From contig DNHH01000087.1 of NCBI GenBank assembly GCA_003485955.1, forward strand, positions 1,246 through 8,414: a DNA stretch of 7,169 nt. Direction: 5' to 3'. Position 1 is the first letter of the stretch. Each line of letters opens with the position of its first letter. A program made the translations under genes and the position numbers. The notes beneath the pieces were generated by a model that saw nothing but the letters and a program-made list of their open reading frames with translations, searched no databases and was not told the DNA's origin. Positions 4,060 through 7,169 of this stretch are shown piece after piece. Origin of the DNA: Opitutia bacterium. Its GTDB lineage: Bacteria; Verrucomicrobiota; Verrucomicrobiia; Opitutales; UBA953.

Positions 4060-6756
4060 CTTGGTAGGATTGGACGGTGCTCGTTCGAGTTCGGCAAGTT
4101 TGCTTTCTGCGAGGGCTTTCCCAGGTAGGCGGGATTCACTGTCAGTGAGCCCCGCATTTAAGTCACGTAAAAGACGATAAGCGGCAATGGCTTCTTTGCG
4201 GTCGCCATCGGCTTCGCAGCGCTCGCCTAAGAGCAATAGAGAGCGCGAAACCCACGAACGGCCATTCATGCCTAAGGTATCGCGTGAACCACTGAGCAAG
4301 TCGGTCGCTTCGCGGGCGAGAAGTTGGCGAACGTCGCGGCGCGTCGCAAGGGCGTCGGCAACGGATTCACCCGAGGCACGCTCCAGTAATGCTTGCGCTA
4401 GTTTATGTCGACTTTCGGCAATGGCGTCAGAATCGCGTGACCATGTTTCGACCACGCGCTCGTAGGCAGCCACTGCACGACTGATGCGTGCGCGATCGGG
4501 TCCACCGTTGGGTGCACGACGAAGGGCAGCTAGACCCATCAAGCAATCTGCCCGGGCGAGTTCTGCTTGTGCACGTTGCGGGTGCTGAGGGAATTGCCGG
4601 GTGAGTTCGTCCATCAAACGTAACCCAGAATCGAAATCACCGAGGTTACGGAGAATTTCAGCCTCACGGATGGTGACTTGGAAAACTAAAGGGTGTCCGG
4701 GGTAACGCGTGATGAACGTCGACAGTAGGCTGACGGCTTCACGAAGTTTACTTTCGCCTTCCGTTGCGGCCAGAATGGCGGCTTGTTCGGCAGCTTCATG
4801 CAATCCGAGTGCAGCGAATTCGGCGAGTGCTGGATCATTAGCATAATCTTTAGCGAGTTCTTCAAAACGTTTCTGGGCTTCAACGTGACGTCCTTCCGAT
4901 GCCAGTAAGCGACCTTCGGCAAGGTAGGAGGCGGCGCCGGCAGACACCTTGCCATAGCGCTCACGTAGTTGGACGAGTTCACGAATCTCGGCGCCGCTCT
5001 TGGTATCAGCCGAGGCACGTGCTTTGAGTAACGCAGCATGTGCCCGCAGTTCGGGTGCGGCGGCGAGTAGTTGAGGACTCGCGTCCTTCGGTAAATTTTG
5101 GAGGGTATTCGTCACACTCTCGGCGTAACGCATCGCAGAGGTACGGTCGCCATTGGCGAGGGCAGAGAGGGCACGAAGCCATTCGAAGCGGAGTGCGAAC
5201 TCAATCGGTGCAGCTTGCGAGACACCGGAAAATCTTCCGAGCATCCGTGCGAAGTCTTCAGGTTTCGCCCGTCGCCGTGCGTAGTCGGCGATGTTCCAAG
5301 CACCCATCAAGATGCGTTCACGGGTGATTGTTCCTTTGGCGATGCCATCTTCGAGTTGTTTGGCAGCGTTATCGAGTCCGCCATCTTCTTCGAGTATACA
5401 CAGGATTGATTGATGGAAGGCGCTGTCACGAATGGTTGTCTCGGTGGCGTCTTTTTGGAGATTGGTGTAGGCGCGTGCTGCCACTGCATAGTCGTGCGCT
5501 AAGAAGAGACAGTCGGCCGAGGCTGCACGAATGGCTTCGCGACGTGAAGTGGGTACCAGGGTAACAAGTCGATCGAGGTGCGAAGAGGCCAGGCGGTAAG
5601 AACCATCTCCCCAAGCAAGGAAGGCTAAGATGCGAACGGACTCTGCGACGAGTGGGCTGCCAGGTGTTTCGCGCAAAAGGTCGTCTGCGGCATTGCGGGC
5701 GAGTTCACGGTTGCCGGCAGTGAGCATGATTTGCGCACGTGCCAGATGGATGGCATCGGTAATTTCAGGGCTACGCGGGCAACCATTACGGCTATCACTT
5801 AAAAACGCATAGGTGGCATTGGCAAGTTGCACGGTACGTTCGGCGGCTGCTTCATTGACGCTCGTGGCGAGTGCGCGGATGGCTTTACTGCGAATCAGTG
5901 CAGGTGCTTCCGCATTACCAGCAGCGAGTCGCAAGCGGCTGATACCTTCTTCGGAAGTCGGACCCAGAATAATACCCGCAGCTAAATCGGCTTCGGCTTG
6001 GCGCGCAGGCTGCGTCCCGCGCACGTCTTGTAAGACAGCAGCAGCTTCAGCAATTTTTCCACGGCGTGCGAGCAAGGTTGCCCAAGTGCGCGCAAAAACA
6101 AATCCGGCTTCAGTGCCTTTGGTCTCGCGAGCTCTGCGTTCCATGGACGCTAAACTGGCGTCGTCCACTTGTCCTTTTTGCACTACGGAACGGTAGGCGA
6201 GTAATTCAATGCGTTGACGTTGTGCTTCGGAGACAGCGGATTCGACGGCTTTGCGAATGACGGCTTCGGAGCCAGGAGTTTCACGCGCGATACCAATCAT
6301 GCCGGTAATGGCTAATGCCCAGGGACGTTCTTCAGGGGGTAGGGCGTCAACGTTTAGCTGACCAACGGATTCGGCGATGAGGGCGGTATCGTTTTGCAAC
6401 AACCCCGCTAAAGCTAAACGTAGCGCTTTGCGTGGGGAATTGGGCAGCGGCTTAACGAGGGTGATGGCTTGTTCGCTTTGGTTGCGCTCGAGTAAGGCAA
6501 AAGCCAGGCCAAGGGTGGCACGTTCGCGATCCGCGTCAGAAATTCCTGAGAGTGTTAGCGCACGGCGATGGAGTTCGGCGGACGTTGAGGAAAGTCCAGC
6601 CGAGAGGGTTTCTTCTGCCAGCTCGATGAGCGCCCGGGCCGCAGGGGCTTCATTGGTTGGAGCGAGGGGCGCTTCACCTAATACCGGCACACGGAGTTCT
6701 TGTGCGGAGGTCGACGCAGTGAGTGCGGCAAGAAGTGCGAAGACGGCACGGTACAT
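4057..6756 (-). CDS. Large secreted TPR-type repeat protein, envelope partner of the ExbB/ExbD-like pair
   Basis: An 899-residue protein with no recognisable enzyme domain. Residues 1-18 form a Sec signal peptide (hydrophobic AVFALLAALTA, likely cleavage after TSA at 16-18), so it should be periplasmic. There is no lipobox cysteine. The rest is almost wholly alpha-helical, with helix pairs of TPR type. The clearest units lie near 370-432 (SPLVAESVRILAFLAWGD, then DYAVAARAYTNL), 605-640 (YLAEGRLLASEGRHVEAQKR, then DYAND), 672-742 (a STFITRYPGHP unit, then LGDFDSGLRLMDELTRQFPQ) and 840-890 (GERCEADGDRKEAIAAYRLL). The PxHP turns between units resemble the outer-membrane-associated TPR proteins of the BamD/CpoB type. 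Position directly before the exbB-like gene with a 1-bp stop-start overlap points to a joint role, perhaps as scaffold or sensor in the periplasm. An AGGA Shine-Dalgarno sits just before the ATG at 6754-6756. Its exact function is unknown; no TonB, TolA or Pal gene is visible nearby. Confidence 0.9.
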   Translation of the reverse strand: MYRAVFALLAALTASTSAQELRVPVLGEAPLAPTNEAPAARALIELAEETLSAGLSSTSAELHRRALTLSGISDADRERATLGLAFALLERNQSEQAITLVKPLPNSPRKALRLALAGLLQNDTALIAESVGQLNVDALPPEERPWALAITGMIGIARETPGSEAVIRKAVESAVSEAQRQRIELLAYRSVVQKGQVDDASLASMERRARETKGTEAGFVFARTWATLLARRGKIAEAAAVLQDVRGTQPARQAEADLAAGIILGPTSEEGISRLRLAAGNAEAPALIRSKAIRALATSVNEAAAERTVQLANATYAFLSDSRNGCPRSPEITDAIHLARAQIMLTAGNRELARNAADDLLRETPGSPLVAESVRILAFLAWGDGSYRLASSHLDRLVTLVPTSRREAIRAASADCLFLAHDYAVAARAYTNLQKDATETTIRDSAFHQSILCILEEDGGLDNAAKQLEDGIAKGTITRERILMGAWNIADYARRRAKPEDFARMLGRFSGVSQAAPIEFALRFEWLRALSALANGDRTSAMRYAESVTNTLQNLPKDASPQLLAAAPELRAHAALLKARASADTKSGAEIRELVQLRERYGKVSAGAASYLAEGRLLASEGRHVEAQKRFEELAKDYANDPALAEFAALGLHEAAEQAAILAATEGESKLREAVSLLSTFITRYPGHPLVFQVTIREAEILRNLGDFDSGLRLMDELTRQFPQHPQRAQAELARADCLMGLAALRRAPNGGPDRARISRAVAAYERVVETWSRDSDAIAESRHKLAQALLERASGESVADALATRRDVRQLLAREATDLLSGSRDTLGMNGRSWVSRSLLLLGERCEADGDRKEAIAAYRLLRDLNAGLTDSESRLPGKALAESKLAELERAPSNPTK

Positions 6757-6770
6757 GCTTCCTGAGCATG
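6754..6770 (-). promoter_or_regulatory. Hairpin enclosing the Shine-Dalgarno and start codon of the TPR gene
   Basis: On the mRNA strand the bases read CATGCT-CAGGA-AGCATG: a perfect 6-bp inverted repeat with a 5-nt loop. The AGGA ribosome-binding sequence lies in the loop and the AUG closes the 3' arm of the stem. If the hairpin forms, it would hide the start codon while showing the Shine-Dalgarno, a layout that could lower or tune initiation. The inverted repeat is seen directly; the regulatory role is inference, and a 6-bp stem can occur by chance. Confidence 0.4.
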
Positions 6771-6810
6771 GGCGGGCAAATAGCTTCGGGCAAGCGGGGA
6801 CTGGACCTGC
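6771..6810 (-). other. Remainder of the spacer between lysC and the TPR gene
   Basis: Together with the hairpin this makes a 54-bp gap. It holds CGGGCAA twice (6773-6779 and 6787-6793) and a 4-bp stem, GCTT/AAGC, at 6783-6795. There is no T run after the stem on the transcribed strand, so an intrinsic terminator is not supported. Read-through from lysC into the TPR gene is possible. Confidence 0.45.
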
Positions 6811-7169
6811 TTAGGCCTTCTTATCTAACCCGAAGCTCGTATGCACGGCACGAACGGCCTCATCAGCCTTGGCGGGGTCAATCGCCACCGAAATTTTAAT
6901 CTCTGAGGTAGTGATGAGTTCGCTGTTTACGCCGACCGATGCCAAAGCTTTGAACAGTAGACCCGCAACACCTGGGTGTGAAATCATGCCGACACCAACG
7001 ATGGAAAGTTTGGCAACTTCGCCCGCTGAGCGTACGGTTCCGGATCCCAATTTCTTGAGGGTAGCACCAATCACTTTTTCGGCACGCGCAAACTGATCGG
7101 TGGTAATCGAGAATGTTAAGTTGGCCTTACCATCTTTACCAAGATTCTTGATGATCATGTCGACGCTGA
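6811..7169 (-). CDS. lysC: Aspartate kinase, C-terminal ACT domains (5' part outside window)
   Basis: C-terminal 118 residues of aspartokinase, which phosphorylates aspartate as the first step toward lysine, diaminopimelate, threonine and methionine. The visible part is the regulatory region. The frame enters the window as SVDMIIKN, equivalent to the usual NVDMIxQN strand of the first ACT domain, and continues through FSITTDQFARAEKVI. The second ACT domain has LSIVGVGMISHPGVAGLLFKAL and the hallmark ITTSEIKISVAID, ending AVRAVHTSFGLDKKA. These match LysC blocks (GVGMRSHPGVA, ISTSEIKIS) very closely. ACT domains bind lysine and/or threonine for feedback inhibition. The catalytic kinase domain lies beyond base 7169, so the internal ATG at 7156-7158 is not the true start. 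The stop TAA at 6811-6813 is followed after 54 bp by the TPR gene on the same strand. Confidence 0.96.
   Translation of the reverse strand, partial: SVDMIIKNLGKDGKANLTFSITTDQFARAEKVIGATLKKLGSGTVRSAGEVAKLSIVGVGMISHPGVAGLLFKALASVGVNSELITTSEIKISVAIDPAKADEAVRAVHTSFGLDKKA

Noticed and set aside
6773..6793. CGGGCAA direct repeat as an operator
   Set aside because: Two 7-base copies in a GC-rich spacer are easily due to chance, and no symmetrical site is formed.
6783..6795. Possible terminator stem after lysC
   Set aside because: The stem is only 4 bp and no T run follows on the transcribed strand.
5813..6814. Plus-strand open frames opposite the TPR gene (5813-6196 and 6377-6814)
   Set aside because: Ala/Ser/Arg-rich shadows of the Ala-rich TPR coding strand, with no ribosome site or recognisable fold.
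1..7169. Mobile element, CRISPR array, tRNA or rRNA
   Set aside because: No transposase, integrase, terminal repeats, regularly spaced repeats or RNA-gene signatures are visible; nearly all bases are in coherent housekeeping or envelope genes.

Overview
The window carries eight genes, all on the minus strand and packed almost without gaps. Read in the direction of transcription (high to low coordinate) the order is: aspartate kinase C-terminus (cut by the window edge), a 54-bp spacer, a large secreted TPR-type protein, an ExbB/TolQ-like membrane protein, an ExbD/TolR-like membrane protein, uppS, cdsA, miaA, a 71-bp spacer, and a peroxiredoxin (cut by the other edge). The protein styles and moderate GC content suggest a Gram-negative member of the Planctomycetota-Verrucomicrobiota-Chlamydiota group, most likely Verrucomicrobiota. 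That assignment is inference from family resemblance, not from a search.

The middle six genes look like one transcription unit. The TPR and exbB-like genes share one base (TAATG). The exbB/exbD-like, uppS/cdsA and cdsA/miaA junctions are each 4-bp ATGA overlaps. Only 11 bp separate the exbD-like gene from uppS. Several starts lack a clear Shine-Dalgarno, which fits translational coupling. lysC and the peroxiredoxin may be co-transcribed, but their spacers leave room for separate control. I see no convincing promoter or terminator in either spacer.

Functionally the core is an envelope cluster. UppS makes the C55 lipid carrier for peptidoglycan and other surface polymers. CdsA makes CDP-diacylglycerol for phospholipids. 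The ExbB/ExbD-like pair resembles a proton-driven inner-membrane motor, and the TPR protein would sit in the periplasm beside it. MiaA (tRNA modification), LysC (lysine/threonine/diaminopimelate pathway entry) and the peroxiredoxin are housekeeping genes.

The most unusual point is the motor pair. Both proteins align well with ExbB/TolQ and ExbD/TolR in their general architecture, but the residues that carry protons are missing from both partners. The TM3 glutamate and its nearby threonine in the ExbB-like protein are Ile159 and Gly164, the TM2 threonine is Ser130, and the transmembrane aspartate of the ExbD-like protein is Leu25. Loss on both sides suggests a derived complex that is not driven by the usual proton path, co-encoded with a very large TPR protein.
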